64,000 bases of DNA, from NCBI RefSeq assembly GCF_002153425.1, contig NZ_KZ119600.1, positions 3,540,120 to 3,604,119 on the forward strand, in the 5' to 3' direction. The translations under genes were made by a program, and so were the position numbers. This DNA comes from Litchfieldia alkalitelluris (GTDB lineage: Bacteria > Bacillota > Bacilli > Bacillales > Salisediminibacteriaceae). Below the pieces are notes generated by a model, which worked only from the letters and a program-made list of their open reading frames with translations, was not told the DNA's origin and made no database searches. Each line of letters starts with the position of its first letter. The first letter of the stretch is position 1. Positions 54,790 through 64,000 of the stretch are shown piece after piece.

Positions 54790-55362
54790 TTAGGCGAGTT
54801 CTTTCAAAATCAACTCTTTTATTTTGTTTTCAATATCAGCTTTGCTCTCTGCTCTTCCATACTTGGTTTCGTATCGTTCCACCATTTCAGCGGTCAACGA
54901 CAAATTAAAGTGAACTTGACAAAGCGATTGCTTCCTACGTTGCTCTTCTTGTTTCTTCTTCTGTTCCTCATCATGTTTACTTACCTGCTTCACTCTCGTC
55001 CAAACCAAAGCTCGGACAAACTCTTCAAGCGATAACCCAGCCTTCTTAGCTTCTTTTATTAGTGGTTCCTTTACTTCCTTATCAAACGTAAACGTCAGCC
55101 AATCTTGAGGCTCTTCGGTTGTATGTGGCTGGGTCAGTTCCGTTACCTTCTCAAATCTTTCAATAGCCTGTCGACAAAAAGGTTTGTATCCTCCGAACCT
55201 TAATTCACGACAAGTGTTAACAATCGCATTATATTCAAATTCTGTTACTCTCAGCTTAATCTTTCCGTCATAAGCCTTCTCCGCACTTGTTTTGGTGAAC
55301 CACTGCATTCCTCTTTTTATTGTTGGTTTCTTTGATTGTAATTGTTCTTTTGTGATTTTCAT
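54790..55362 (-). CDS. hypothetical island protein, possible ribbon-helix-helix type
   Basis: A 190-residue basic, hydrophilic protein of unknown family. Two segments (KIKLRVTEFEYNAIVNTCRE near residue 34 and LTFTFDKEVKEPLIKEAKKA near 88) each look like a strand followed by a helix, as in CopG/Arc-like DNA-binding folds, and a third (VHFNLSLTAEMVERYETKYG) lies near 150. A Lys/Gln-rich linker separates the latter two. It starts three bases after the protease gene ends. DNA binding is inference. Confidence 0.6.
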   Translation of the reverse strand: MKITKEQLQSKKPTIKRGMQWFTKTSAEKAYDGKIKLRVTEFEYNAIVNTCRELRFGGYKPFCRQAIERFEKVTELTQPHTTEEPQDWLTFTFDKEVKEPLIKEAKKAGLSLEEFVRALVWTRVKQVSKHDEEQKKKQEEQRRKQSLCQVHFNLSLTAEMVERYETKYGRAESKADIENKIKELILKELA

Positions 55363-55365
55363 TAT

Positions 55366-56034
55366 TTAAATACCTACTTTCAATTTCAATAAATTTAAAT
55401 GTGCTACTGAAGCTGCTACTTTGTTGTTATTTAATGAACACAATCCTGTGCGTTCAGGCTCTCTAGTTAAACTTGAACCAGATAGTACCCCTTTTCCCTC
55501 AAACAGGATTCCATCCACAAACCCTAATTCCAGCGCCTGTTGCACGGTCAACCATGTTTCCTCATCCATAAGAGCTAAAAGCTCTTCTTGGCTTCTGCCT
55601 GTCTTTAAATGATAAGCGTTAGCAATTGTTTGATTTACATTCTTTAATACACCCGACATATGTTCCATGTTCCGATAATCTCCGCTAGCGCCATTAATCC
55701 AAGCGTTATGTATCATCAGTTGGCTTGTGGCTGACATCATCACTCGATCACCTGCCATTGCCACCACACTCGCAGCAGACGCAGCTAGCCCAACGATGTT
55801 TACTGTTACATGACCACCATTCATGCTATACGCCTTTAATGCTGAATAGATTTCACTACCTGCAAAAACATCACCACCGCCAGAATTGATTTCTACTTCA
55901 ACTGATTGCCCATTTGCTTTTGCTAATTGCTCATGTACGCCTCTTGGACAAGTCGCTTCTATTTCCAACCACTCATATACCTGATAATCTGAATTGTTAA
56001 CAATAACTCCTTTAACCTCTATTCTCTTTGCCAT
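55366..56034 (-). CDS. ClpP-like head maturation protease (phage type)
   Basis: Serine protease of the ClpP fold used by tailed phages to process capsid scaffolds. 222 residues. INSGGGDVFAG near residue 49 is the substrate-binding region, the nucleophile is Ser86 in GLAASAASV and the catalytic His109 is in LMIHNAW; the acid is likely in the TGRSQEEL region. In phages it lies between portal and major capsid genes. Here neither is present; its neighbours are small unknown genes. It may act on a helper phage capsid or be a leftover. Confidence 0.88.
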   Translation of the reverse strand: MAKRIEVKGVIVNNSDYQVYEWLEIEATCPRGVHEQLAKANGQSVEVEINSGGGDVFAGSEIYSALKAYSMNGGHVTVNIVGLAASAASVVAMAGDRVMMSATSQLMIHNAWINGASGDYRNMEHMSGVLKNVNQTIANAYHLKTGRSQEELLALMDEETWLTVQQALELGFVDGILFEGKGVLSGSSLTREPERTGLCSLNNNKVAASVAHLNLLKLKVGI

Positions 56035-56050
56035 ATACTCGTCCTCTTTC

Positions 56051-56335
56051 TCAATAAAATGTGGGAGTGGCTAGCTGTTGTTGTTTCATTACGTCTTTAG
56101 CCTCTATTTCCAATTGACGGTTCTTCAATTGTTCTAATTCAAATAAGGCTTGTTCTTTAGGTGTCATCGATTTGTGTGGTTTATCCGCTTTTTCATTTTT
56201 TTCTGCTAGTGCTCTTTTCAAGAACCAATTATCCCGATACCCTTGTACTTTTTCAGGTTTCAATCTTCTATAATCTCTCATATATTCTCGATAATAAGCT
56301 CGTTTCGCTTCTTTGATTAATTCACGTTCATGCAT
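56051..56335 (-). CDS. small phage-type hypothetical protein
   Basis: A 94-residue, highly charged protein rich in Arg, Tyr and Lys at its start (LIKEAKRAYYREYMRDYRRL) and helical throughout. GAGGTG precedes the ATG at 56335. I do not recognise the family. It lies 16 bases upstream of the protease gene and is likely cotranscribed. Confidence 0.6.
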   Translation of the reverse strand: MHERELIKEAKRAYYREYMRDYRRLKPEKVQGYRDNWFLKRALAEKNEKADKPHKSMTPKEQALFELEQLKNRQLEIEAKDVMKQQQLATPTFY

Positions 56336-56477
56336 TACAAACACCTCGTTTACCCTTTTATTGTTTATCTTTAATCTTATTATTCCAATATGTTTAATTC
56401 ATTATTCTTTTAGATATCCTATTAATAAGCGCCAATGATGTGGGTTTTACTCAATCTTCTATTACCTCCAAACACAA

Positions 56478-56509
56478 AAAAACCAGTCCCGATTAAAGGA
56501 CTGGTTTTT
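56478..56509. terminator. bidirectional terminator inside the island
   Basis: AAAAACCAGTCC, 8-base loop, GGACTGGTTTTT, a perfect 12-bp stem. It separates the primase-side genes from the protease-side genes. Confidence 0.9.
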
Positions 56510-56634
56510 AACTAACAAGTTGATATAAATCCTGATTAGAAAAGGAGAGGAACGAACTACAAGCCTCATTATTATAGGTTTATTGCTCTATTTTAATACT
56601 GGCTCCCAATTCTACATACAAAGGCTTTTTCCTG

Positions 56635-56850
56635 TTAATCAATTTTCCTTGTAGGTAATTTAAACTCATATATCTTTGCTCCTTTTGGTTTGCAAGAACC
56701 ACAGTAAATCAATTCATTCATTTGTTTCCAATCTCGTTCCATCACTGCAATTCTCAACACTATTTCAAATAATTCATCAGACGGATAATAATCTTCTATG
56801 TAATATGAGAACTCAGCATTGCATTTATTGCAATAAATAGTATGTTGCAT
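56635..56850 (-). CDS. small zinc-ribbon protein of the island
   Basis: A 71-residue protein with CNKCNAEF near residue 8 and CGSC near residue 49, a likely four-cysteine zinc ribbon. AGAGGAG lies before the ATG at 56850. Function unknown; small zinc proteins of this kind are common in the early regions of phages and satellites. Confidence 0.65.
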   Translation of the reverse strand: MQHTIYCNKCNAEFSYYIEDYYPSDELFEIVLRIAVMERDWKQMNELIYCGSCKPKGAKIYEFKLPTRKID

Positions 56851-57151
56851 TAATATCACTCCTCTGTTACAAAATCATAATCAAGGTGTAACCACTATAC
56901 TCGCTTACTCTCTTTTGGGTTTTGACCTTCAATAGTTACAAGTTACATGTTATTTTCAAATTCGATTTTGCAATTTCTCCTATATTTATTACAAATCACT
57001 TAACATTAGTAATAAGAGAAGTAATTATATTTAAAATATGTTTTGTAACTTGTAACTATTTAAATAAAAACATAGTAATAACAAGTGTTTGACTTGGTTA
57101 CATTTTGGATACATTCTGGTTACTCATTATAGGACTTGTAACTTTTTATTC
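56851..57151. other. non-coding AT-rich region upstream of the zinc-ribbon gene
   Basis: About 300 bases. TTACAAGTTACA-like phrases recur (AGTTACAAGTTACATG near 56936, TTGTAACTTGTAAC near 57042, TGGTTACATTTTGG near 57098). These could be replication or regulatory sites linked to the primase, but no consensus is known to me. Confidence 0.4.
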
Positions 57152-59014
57152 CTAATTTGTTCTTCTCTCTATCTCTTTAGTTTCTTCTTTAGCCATATAT
57201 ACTCTCGCAGTTTTACCGTTTATTTTTTTAGGATAGACATCTAAATCAAATTCTTTTTTCAAGGTTTCTCGAAAAATACGAGAACTTATTGCAGAATCTG
57301 CACCGTAATTTTCTTCAGCCCAAACTTTATATTCTTCATAAGCCTCAGGCGCTCTTTTGCCAATAAAATGAGATTTATGATAATCATGAAGAAACGCAAG
57401 ACAGTTGTTATTAGTTTCATGATAACCTATATTAAATTCCTTCACTTTATGACATTCGGTAAAACTACAATTTTCATATAATCGTTCATAAGCTTCAATA
57501 ATCAACTTTAGCCAATATTCTAGCGCTTCTTTAGTTGTTAATTTCGCAATAAATTTTGGGTCTTTTTTTGTAGGAACACCAAACATTGGACACCAGTCTA
57601 CTCTCCGTTTATATGCTTCACTTTTTTCAAAACTTTTTAGTAAGTGATTAGATGTAAATATTAAAGATGTTGTCATAACGACATCTGATGACTGTTTGAA
57701 TAACTTCCTTATAGCTAAAAAATCGCAAGTGCTAATATTCTTTAATTGCTTCATTTGTTTATGATTAATTGGTGTATCATGAATATCATCTCCGAGGTTA
57801 ACAAGTTTACCTTGCATAGAGTAAAAGTATTGTTCCTTTGTCATATCCTCGATAGAAAGAGATGAACAATTTTCCGTACCAACAATTTTTCTAATAATGG
57901 TCAATAATGTTCCTTTTCCGTTTCCTCCACCACCTACAAAAATAAAAAATTTTGCTAAACTGCGTTTGAAATCTGGATCTGTAATCAGAATATGAGCTAA
58001 TGTTTCAAGAATATAATTTTTATAAGAATTATCCCCTTCTGTTAGAAAATCAAGGTATTCTTCTACAATAGGCACAGGTTCTGCGTCTTCATTATATTTA
58101 AGGTTAATAAAATAAGGTGTAAACTCTTGGTATTCAATTGGTATAAACCTACCTTGTCTTAGAATGCCGTTTTGCAATTTTATATCCCACCCGTTTTCAG
58201 GGTCTTTTATATTAAACAACTGATATTCCATTTGTTTAATAATTTCATCAATAAACCTAGTCGGCTTCCCTAAAACTTCACGTGTAACAATAGGAATAAA
58301 ATCACCATCATTAGTCGATAGAAATTTTTGACCATCGTAAGTATATAAAATCCCTCCATACTTATGAACCTTCAATCGCTGAATTAAATATTGAGCAATT
58401 TCAAAGGGGTCATCGCTTCTTCCCATATTGACCTTATCACGAATGATATTTTGAAACTCTTTTTCATCTAAAGGAGTTGCAAAAATATGATTATTAATAA
58501 ATCGCATTATACTTTGCCATTGCTCTAAATGGTGAATTTTCATTCTGTGCTGAAATAGTGCTTGATTCCGTCCTTCACCTTCATCCATTCCAATTAGGGA
58601 GTCCAATTTCCTATAATTGAAGAAGATATCAGGTAAGTCTTCACGGAATCCCTCATTTTGAATTTTTCGCATTTCCCCATCTTGTTTAATGCAAATCCCA
58701 TTCGGTGTATTTTTTATATGCTTATATTCCACTTCAAAACCAAGAGGACAAACTTTTTTGCTACCTTTAAAACCATTTGGTTTTTTGAAATAGAAATGTG
58801 CCCCTCTCTTAGTCCATACAATTTGCGTTTTAATATTAAACATGCTGATAATTTTTTCAATCACACTTTTTTCAATATTGTCAACGTCAATAACTAAATC
58901 ATTTTCTGTCAAAAGATAACCTGCGTCATTAAAAGCGTCAGGAGTATCAGCTATGTCAGCATTTTTTACTGCATGTTTGTCACCTTCATTAAACTCGATA
59001 TACTTTGCTTGCAT
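57152..59014 (-). CDS. primase-helicase (D5-like, SF3 helicase domain)
   Basis: A replication protein of the island, 620 residues. The N-terminal part (to about 200) has prim-pol-like features (LTENDLVIDVDNIEKS, RGAHFYFKKP). The C-terminal half is a D5-type superfamily 3 helicase with Walker A FVGGGGNGKGTLL and Walker B region LVNLGDDIHD, then a sensor region (SLIFTSNHLL). Such fused proteins start replication of phages, P4-like elements and PICIs. The ATG at 59014 follows AAAAGGAG by ten bases; two upstream ATG codons in frame lack sites. Just downstream of the excisionase-like gene. Confidence 0.88.
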   Translation of the reverse strand: MQAKYIEFNEGDKHAVKNADIADTPDAFNDAGYLLTENDLVIDVDNIEKSVIEKIISMFNIKTQIVWTKRGAHFYFKKPNGFKGSKKVCPLGFEVEYKHIKNTPNGICIKQDGEMRKIQNEGFREDLPDIFFNYRKLDSLIGMDEGEGRNQALFQHRMKIHHLEQWQSIMRFINNHIFATPLDEKEFQNIIRDKVNMGRSDDPFEIAQYLIQRLKVHKYGGILYTYDGQKFLSTNDGDFIPIVTREVLGKPTRFIDEIIKQMEYQLFNIKDPENGWDIKLQNGILRQGRFIPIEYQEFTPYFINLKYNEDAEPVPIVEEYLDFLTEGDNSYKNYILETLAHILITDPDFKRSLAKFFIFVGGGGNGKGTLLTIIRKIVGTENCSSLSIEDMTKEQYFYSMQGKLVNLGDDIHDTPINHKQMKQLKNISTCDFLAIRKLFKQSSDVVMTTSLIFTSNHLLKSFEKSEAYKRRVDWCPMFGVPTKKDPKFIAKLTTKEALEYWLKLIIEAYERLYENCSFTECHKVKEFNIGYHETNNNCLAFLHDYHKSHFIGKRAPEAYEEYKVWAEENYGADSAISSRIFRETLKKEFDLDVYPKKINGKTARVYMAKEETKEIERRTN

Positions 59015-59045
59015 TCGTGAAATTCTCCTTTTCATACTATCAGGT

Positions 59046-59336
59046 TTAATCGATATCCACATTTCCACCTTTTTTTCTTACATCTATTGACCAACGAGTG
59101 ATATATTCCTTAACCTCTTGACGATTAAATACCCACTTCTTACCCACTCGCATTGAAGGAAAATCCGGATTGTAAATAAATAATTTTTCTACCGTTGGTC
59201 TGCTTAACGAGAGCAATTTACACAATTCCTTTGTATCTATAAGGAACATATCTTCTTCAATTTCTTCAACTCGTTTACGGACTTCTTCTAAAGCCAACTT
59301 CTTTAATTCATTTTCATCTAAAGAAATATTAAGCAT
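59046..59336 (-). CDS. excisionase-like HTH protein
   Basis: A 96-residue protein whose second half is a MerR-like helix-turn-helix of the excisionase/AlpA family: DTKELCKLLSLSRPTVEKL followed by FPSMRVGKKWVFNRQEVKEYI. AGGAGGG precedes the ATG at 59336. In satellites and phages such proteins direct excision and can activate early genes. First gene of the minus-strand island operon, divergent from the repressor. Confidence 0.85.
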   Translation of the reverse strand: MLNISLDENELKKLALEEVRKRVEEIEEDMFLIDTKELCKLLSLSRPTVEKLFIYNPDFPSMRVGKKWVFNRQEVKEYITRWSIDVRKKGGNVDID

Positions 59337-59375
59337 TTGCTTTTCCCTCCTAGTTTTACACGTTAAATTAACTTT

Positions 59376-59557
59376 AAACAATTGTTTATAAAAATATTTT
59401 GCAACATGTTACAATAATCATTATTTACAATTTCTACGGTTAAAATAATGTACTCTTTCGGACAAAAATGAGACAAAAATAGGACAAAAAACTGACATTT
59501 AGTGGTTCTTACATTTCATAAGCATTTGTTTATAATTAAGAGGAAATGTTGTATAAT
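59376..59557. promoter_or_regulatory. divergent regulatory region with palindromes and 11-bp repeats
   Basis: Contains the palindrome AAACAATTGTTT (59376-59387), the near-palindrome TTGCAACATGTTACAA (59399-59414), four GACAAAAA-like units at exact 11-base steps (59461, 59472, 59483, 59494) and the repressor promoter -10 TATAAT (59552-59557). TTGTTTATAA occurs on both sides (59383 and 59526). These are probable binding sites of the XRE repressor and possibly replication iterons. Confidence 0.65.
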
Positions 59558-59580
59558 GTAAATAAAAGGGAGTGATATAA

Positions 59581-60009
59581 ATGGATTTTAAAGATTACCT
59601 TAAGACAAAAAGAAAAGAAAAGAACTTATCAATGAACAAACTCGGGCAAATATCTGGAGTTTCAGCTATGTACATTTCACAAATTGAAAGAGGGAGACGC
59701 GTTACCCCAACGCCCAAAATAATTGCTAAACTGGCAGAAGGATTAAAGGAACCCTATGATGAGCTAATGAAGGTGGCAGGATATATGCCTGTGGAGGAGT
59801 TTATAGAAGATTTAAGTGAAACTATTCAAGGAAACAGCGTTCCAACTCACAAAGTAGTGCCACAAGAAGCCTCAGAAGATGGAGAAGAACAATTTGACCT
59901 TGATTATATACTAGACTCCCGTCATAAGATATTTTTTCAGGACAGGCTCCTTACAAAAGAAGAAATCTCAAAGGTTAAAAGCCTTATCGAAATCGTCCTA
60001 AAGGACTGA
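59581..60009 (+). CDS. XRE-family repressor of the island
   Basis: A 142-residue Cro/C1-type regulator. Residues 5-60 form the HTH (NLSMNKLGQISGVSAMYISQ, IERGRRVTPTPKIIAKLAEGL). An acidic linker and a short C-terminal domain (about 105-142) follow; there is no RecA-dependent cleavage or metalloprotease motif. In PICIs the comparable Stl repressor is relieved by a helper-phage protein rather than by SOS cleavage. AAAAGGGAG precedes the ATG. Divergent from the excisionase gene and 16 bases before int. Confidence 0.85.
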   Translation: MDFKDYLKTKRKEKNLSMNKLGQISGVSAMYISQIERGRRVTPTPKIIAKLAEGLKEPYDELMKVAGYMPVEEFIEDLSETIQGNSVPTHKVVPQEASEDGEEQFDLDYILDSRHKIFFQDRLLTKEEISKVKSLIEIVLKD

Positions 60010-60025
60010 AAGGGGAAAAGTTAAG

Positions 60026-61183
60026 ATGGCAAACATCAGGAAATTAGCTAGCGGGAAATGGCAAGCACGTGTTCACAAAGACGGAAAATTAGTAAGTATC
60101 GGTACATTCAGAACATCAAAAGAAGCAAAAATTGAAGCAGCAAAAGTTGAAGAACGTATTTATTACGGTCAAACCTTGAATGATAGAAATATGTTGTTTA
60201 AGGAGGTTCTAAACGATTGGTTGGAACATAAAAAAGCCAATGTTAAAGAGTCAACCTTTGTTCAACTTGAAGTGATTATCAGAAATCACATCTTACCCAC
60301 ATTTGGGGATAAAAAAATAATGACGATAAAAAGAACTGAAATTAAAAGATGGATTGCTACATTTGGAGAACTAAACGAAAACGGTAAAGAAAAATATTCA
60401 TTTGGTTCGAGGTTGAAATACCTTTCAGTTATGAAAAGTATCTTACATTATGCGGTTTATGAACTTGAGGTACTTGAAAAGAATCCTGCTGATAAATTAA
60501 AGGTTCCTGTTAAAGACTCTGTTGCATTAAAAAAGGAAAAAGTGAAATATTTCACCCTTAAAGAATTAGATCAGTTACTGGATTTCATGAAAACATATAA
60601 ACATCAACGCTTCCCTGATTATCAACTTTATTATACGCTCATGCTCTTTTTAAGCAGAACTGGTTTGAGGATAAGTGAAGCATTAGCCTTAAGATGGGAA
60701 GATATTAATGGAGATAAAATAACGATAGACAAACAAACTAGTCGTGATGATAATAACAATGTAAAATTGACAACATTAAAGAACTCCTCATCATATCGTA
60801 CCATTAAAATTGATAACGTTTTAGTGCGAGAATTGAAGAAGTTCAAAATGAAGCAAAATGAATTGCTTTCAGGAAATCCAAGTTTCCGTAAAAATGAAGA
60901 CAGCATTATCTTTCAAAATTTTAACGGGCATTATTTAACACCTTCTACTATACGAGAAACCATGCAAGATTACTGCAAAAAAGCTGGTGTTGATTATAAA
61001 GGCACCCACGGCTTTAGACATACTCATGCAGTTCTGGCACTTGAATCAGGTTCAAACCTTATATATGTATCAAATCGTTTAGGGCATAAAACCATCAAAA
61101 CAACAGCGGACACTTACCTTGATATTACTGAAAAAATAGAAGAAGACGAACTTCATAAGTTCGCCTCCTACACTAAAAGGTAA
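60026..61183 (+). CDS. int: tyrosine recombinase (integrase)
   Basis: Site-specific integrase of 385 residues. An N-terminal arm-binding domain (about 1-48, GKWQARVHKDGKLVSIGTFR) is followed by a SAM-like core-binding domain (55-165) and the catalytic domain with Arg215, His328, Arg331, His354 and the nucleophile Tyr364. All are present, so it should be active. It lies next to the right att site; TTGGCAC repeats, likely arm sites, begin seven bases after its stop. Cotranscribed with the repressor. Confidence 0.95.
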   Translation: MANIRKLASGKWQARVHKDGKLVSIGTFRTSKEAKIEAAKVEERIYYGQTLNDRNMLFKEVLNDWLEHKKANVKESTFVQLEVIIRNHILPTFGDKKIMTIKRTEIKRWIATFGELNENGKEKYSFGSRLKYLSVMKSILHYAVYELEVLEKNPADKLKVPVKDSVALKKEKVKYFTLKELDQLLDFMKTYKHQRFPDYQLYYTLMLFLSRTGLRISEALALRWEDINGDKITIDKQTSRDDNNNVKLTTLKNSSSYRTIKIDNVLVRELKKFKMKQNELLSGNPSFRKNEDSIIFQNFNGHYLTPSTIRETMQDYCKKAGVDYKGTHGFRHTHAVLALESGSNLIYVSNRLGHKTIKTTADTYLDITEKIEEDELHKFASYTKR

Positions 61184-61189
61184 TTTCAC

Positions 61190-61293
61190 TTGGCACAAAC
61201 TTGGCACGCCACCAAGTTGGCACGGTGTAAAACCCCTCAACCCTTTGATATATAAAGGTTACCCAATAGAACCTTCCATCTCGAACTTGATTA
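61190..61293. other. right attachment site (att) with arm-type repeats
   Basis: Three TTGGCAC repeats (61190, 61201, 61217), then CTCAACCCTTTGATATATA (61236-61254), then the 35-base sufB 3' end (61259-61293) that matches the left att. The three core differences between the two ends fall at third codon positions of sufB. Confidence 0.75.
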
Positions 61294-62656
61294 GGCGGTT
61301 CATCTCTACTGCATACTCCATTGGAAGCTCCTTAGTAAATGGTTCAATGAAGCCCATTACGATCATTTCAGTTGCTTCTTGCTCAGAGATACCACGGCTC
61401 ATAAGATAGAACAATTGCTCTTCAGATACTTTAGATACCGTTGCTTCATGCTCAAGTGTGATGTTATTATTTAAGATTTCATTGTATGGAATTGTATCAG
61501 AAGTAGACTGATTATCCATAATTAGTGTATCACACTCAATATTTGCTTTAGATCCTTCAGATCTGCGACCAAAGTGGCAAATACCACGATAAGTTACTTT
61601 ACCACCGTGCTTGGAAATGGACTTAGAAACGATTGTTGAAGAACAATCAGGAGCTAAGTGAGTCATTTTTGCTCCAGCATCTTGGTGTTGACCTTTACCT
61701 GCGATTGCAATGGAAAGAACGTTACCGCGTGCACCACGGCCCTTCATCACTACTGCTGGATATTTCATTGTTAGTTTAGAACCGATGTTTCCATCAACCC
61801 ATTCCATCGTTGCATTTTCTTCAGCAACAGCACGCTTTGTAACAAGGTTAAATACGTTAGGTGCCCAGTTTTGGATTGTTGTATAACGGCAATAAGCATC
61901 CTTTTTAACAATGATCTCAACAACAGCACTGTGAAGAGAGTTTGTTGTATAAACAGGTGCTGTACATCCTTCTACATAGTGTATAGAGCTATCTTCATCA
62001 GCAATGATTAACGTACGCTCGAATTGCCCCATATTCTCTGAGTTAATTCGGAAGTATGCCTGTAATGGCTGATCTGTCTTTACTCCCTTTGGTACATAGA
62101 TGAAGGAACCACCAGACCATACAGCTGAATTCAATGCTGCGAATTTGTTATCTGTTGGAGGAATAACTTTTCCAAAGTGCTCTCTGAAAATTTCCTCGTC
62201 TTCTTTCAAAGCAGTATCAGTATCTTTAAATATGATACCTTTCGCTTCAAAGTCTTCCTGCATGTTGTGGTATACTACCTCAGATTCATACTGCGCAGAT
62301 ACTCCAGCCAAGTATTTTTGCTCCGCTTCAGGGATACCTAGCTTATCAAACGTATTTTTAATTTCCTCTGGAACTTCATCCCACGAACGCTCAGATTTTT
62401 CAGATGGCTTAACATAGTAAGTGATGTCATCAAAATTAAGCTCCGCTAAGTTTCCACCCCATTGAGGCATAGGCATTTTATAAAACTGTTCAAGTGATTT
62501 TAATCGAAAATCAAGCATCCATTGCGGTTCATCTTTCATACGGGAAATCTCTTCAACGATCTCCTTCGTCAAACCTTTCTTTGAACGGAAAATCGAGACG
62601 TCTTTATCAGAAAACCCATATTTATATTCACCGATTTCAGGCATTTTTTTAGCCAT
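61259..62656 (-). CDS. sufB: Fe-S cluster scaffold protein SufB
   Basis: Core of the SUF Fe-S assembly complex SufBCD. 465 residues, full length. The family motifs [32 protein letters not shown] (Cys near 240) and [11 protein letters not shown] near 373 are intact, and the conserved end [10 protein letters not shown] is kept even though the island integrated exactly there. AAAGGAGGG precedes the ATG. Last gene of the suf operon; its natural terminator now lies 14 kb away at the far side of the island. Confidence 0.97.
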   Translation of the reverse strand: MAKKMPEIGEYKYGFSDKDVSIFRSKKGLTKEIVEEISRMKDEPQWMLDFRLKSLEQFYKMPMPQWGGNLAELNFDDITYYVKPSEKSERSWDEVPEEIKNTFDKLGIPEAEQKYLAGVSAQYESEVVYHNMQEDFEAKGIIFKDTDTALKEDEEIFREHFGKVIPPTDNKFAALNSAVWSGGSFIYVPKGVKTDQPLQAYFRINSENMGQFERTLIIADEDSSIHYVEGCTAPVYTTNSLHSAVVEIIVKKDAYCRYTTIQNWAPNVFNLVTKRAVAEENATMEWVDGNIGSKLTMKYPAVVMKGRGARGNVLSIAIAGKGQHQDAGAKMTHLAPDCSSTIVSKSISKHGGKVTYRGICHFGRRSEGSKANIECDTLIMDNQSTSDTIPYNEILNNNITLEHEATVSKVSEEQLFYLMSRGISEQEATEMIVMGFIEPFTKELPMEYAVEMNRLIKFEMEGSIG

Positions 62657-62859
62657 GGATCATACCCTCCTTTAAAGTTCTAAGCGACCAACACTGTATT
62701 TTTCAACAGTCAGCTCAGCCTTTCCTTCGTTTCTATCAATGTCTATGTCACGTCACAGCTAATCGACTACTATATCTTATATAACCATTTTACATCACAT
62801 AGGTGTTGGAAACCAAGGATATCACAGTAATTTGTTCAAACTGGAAGAAGATTTTACTC

Positions 62860-64000
<1,141 letters not shown>

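Larger units (their letters stand above)
46896..61293. mobile_element. 14.4-kb integrated island at the 3' end of sufB (phage-satellite-like)
   Basis: Bounded by a 35-base direct repeat of the sufB 3' end (32 of 35 identical). From the sufB side it encodes a tyrosine integrase, a Cro/C1-type repressor, a divergent excisionase-like gene, a primase-helicase, small unknown proteins, a ClpP-like prohead protease, then cargo: a helicase/unknown pair and a type III restriction-modification system. There are no terminase, portal, capsid, tail, lysis or conjugation genes. The plan is that of a phage-inducible chromosomal island; a decayed prophage is the alternative. Confidence 0.8.

Noticed and set aside
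46896-61293. Integrative conjugative element
   Set aside because: No relaxase, coupling protein or type IV secretion genes are present; the primase-helicase and prohead protease point to phage or satellite ancestry.

Overview
The window comes from a low-GC, endospore-forming member of the Bacillaceae. The 16S rRNA 5' part looks like Bacillus. Gene order follows, from memory, the Bacillus subtilis yui-yum-yut-yun region, and there are sporulation genes (yutH, yutC-like, lytH, yunB). Several Na+-coupled or TRAP-type transporters suggest a saline or alkaline lifestyle, which is inference only.

Layout. 1-1000: 5' part of a 16S rRNA gene (minus strand) and its promoters. 1.1-8.3 kb: an unknown gene, a BirA-controlled biotin transporter (bioY), a membrane protein, a YuiF-type permease and a TRAP operon (dctQ-dctM-dctP). 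8.8-25.2 kb: core cluster yuiD, yuiC, yuiB, yuiA, yumB, yumC, sufA (yutM), an orphan futalosine-pathway gene (mqnE), dapF, yuzB, yutJ, yuzD, yutI, a hydroxyacid dehydrogenase, yutH, yutG, yutF, a SufR-like regulator, yutE and two small conserved genes. 25.4-28.9 kb: a secreted esterase and a 1.47-kb transposon with 27-bp inverted repeats that has a broken IS1595-type transposase and an HTH/membrane gene pair, inserted in the terminator of yutD. 29.0-31.7 kb: yutD, a spore lipoprotein, then a 9-bp minisatellite and a 1.4-kb array of 27 tandem palindromic 52-bp units between convergent genes. 31.7-46.8 kb: lipA, lytH, an SNF-family symporter, a lysine-riboswitch-controlled NhaC-family transporter, yunB, dfrA-thyA, an HD-GYP protein, yunC, yunD, yunE, a yunF remnant and an enoate-reductase-like flavoenzyme.

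46.9-61.3 kb is a 14.4-kb integrated island at the 3' end of sufB. It looks like a phage satellite (PICI-like): tyrosine integrase, divergent repressor and excisionase-like gene, primase-helicase, and an orphan ClpP-type prohead protease, with no terminase, portal, capsid or tail genes. Its cargo at the far end is a type III restriction-modification system and a separate two-gene unit (DEAH helicase plus a 148-residue unknown protein) that may be an undescribed defence module. 61.3-64 kb: sufB, sufU and the 3' part of sufS.

Iron-sulfur cluster work is a recurring theme (sufSUB, sufA, nfu-like yutI, lipA, mqnE, SufR-like regulator). The most unusual items are the palindrome array, the satellite island with its orphan protease and helicase pair, and the small composite transposon. 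All family calls are from reading the sequence by eye; no database search was possible.
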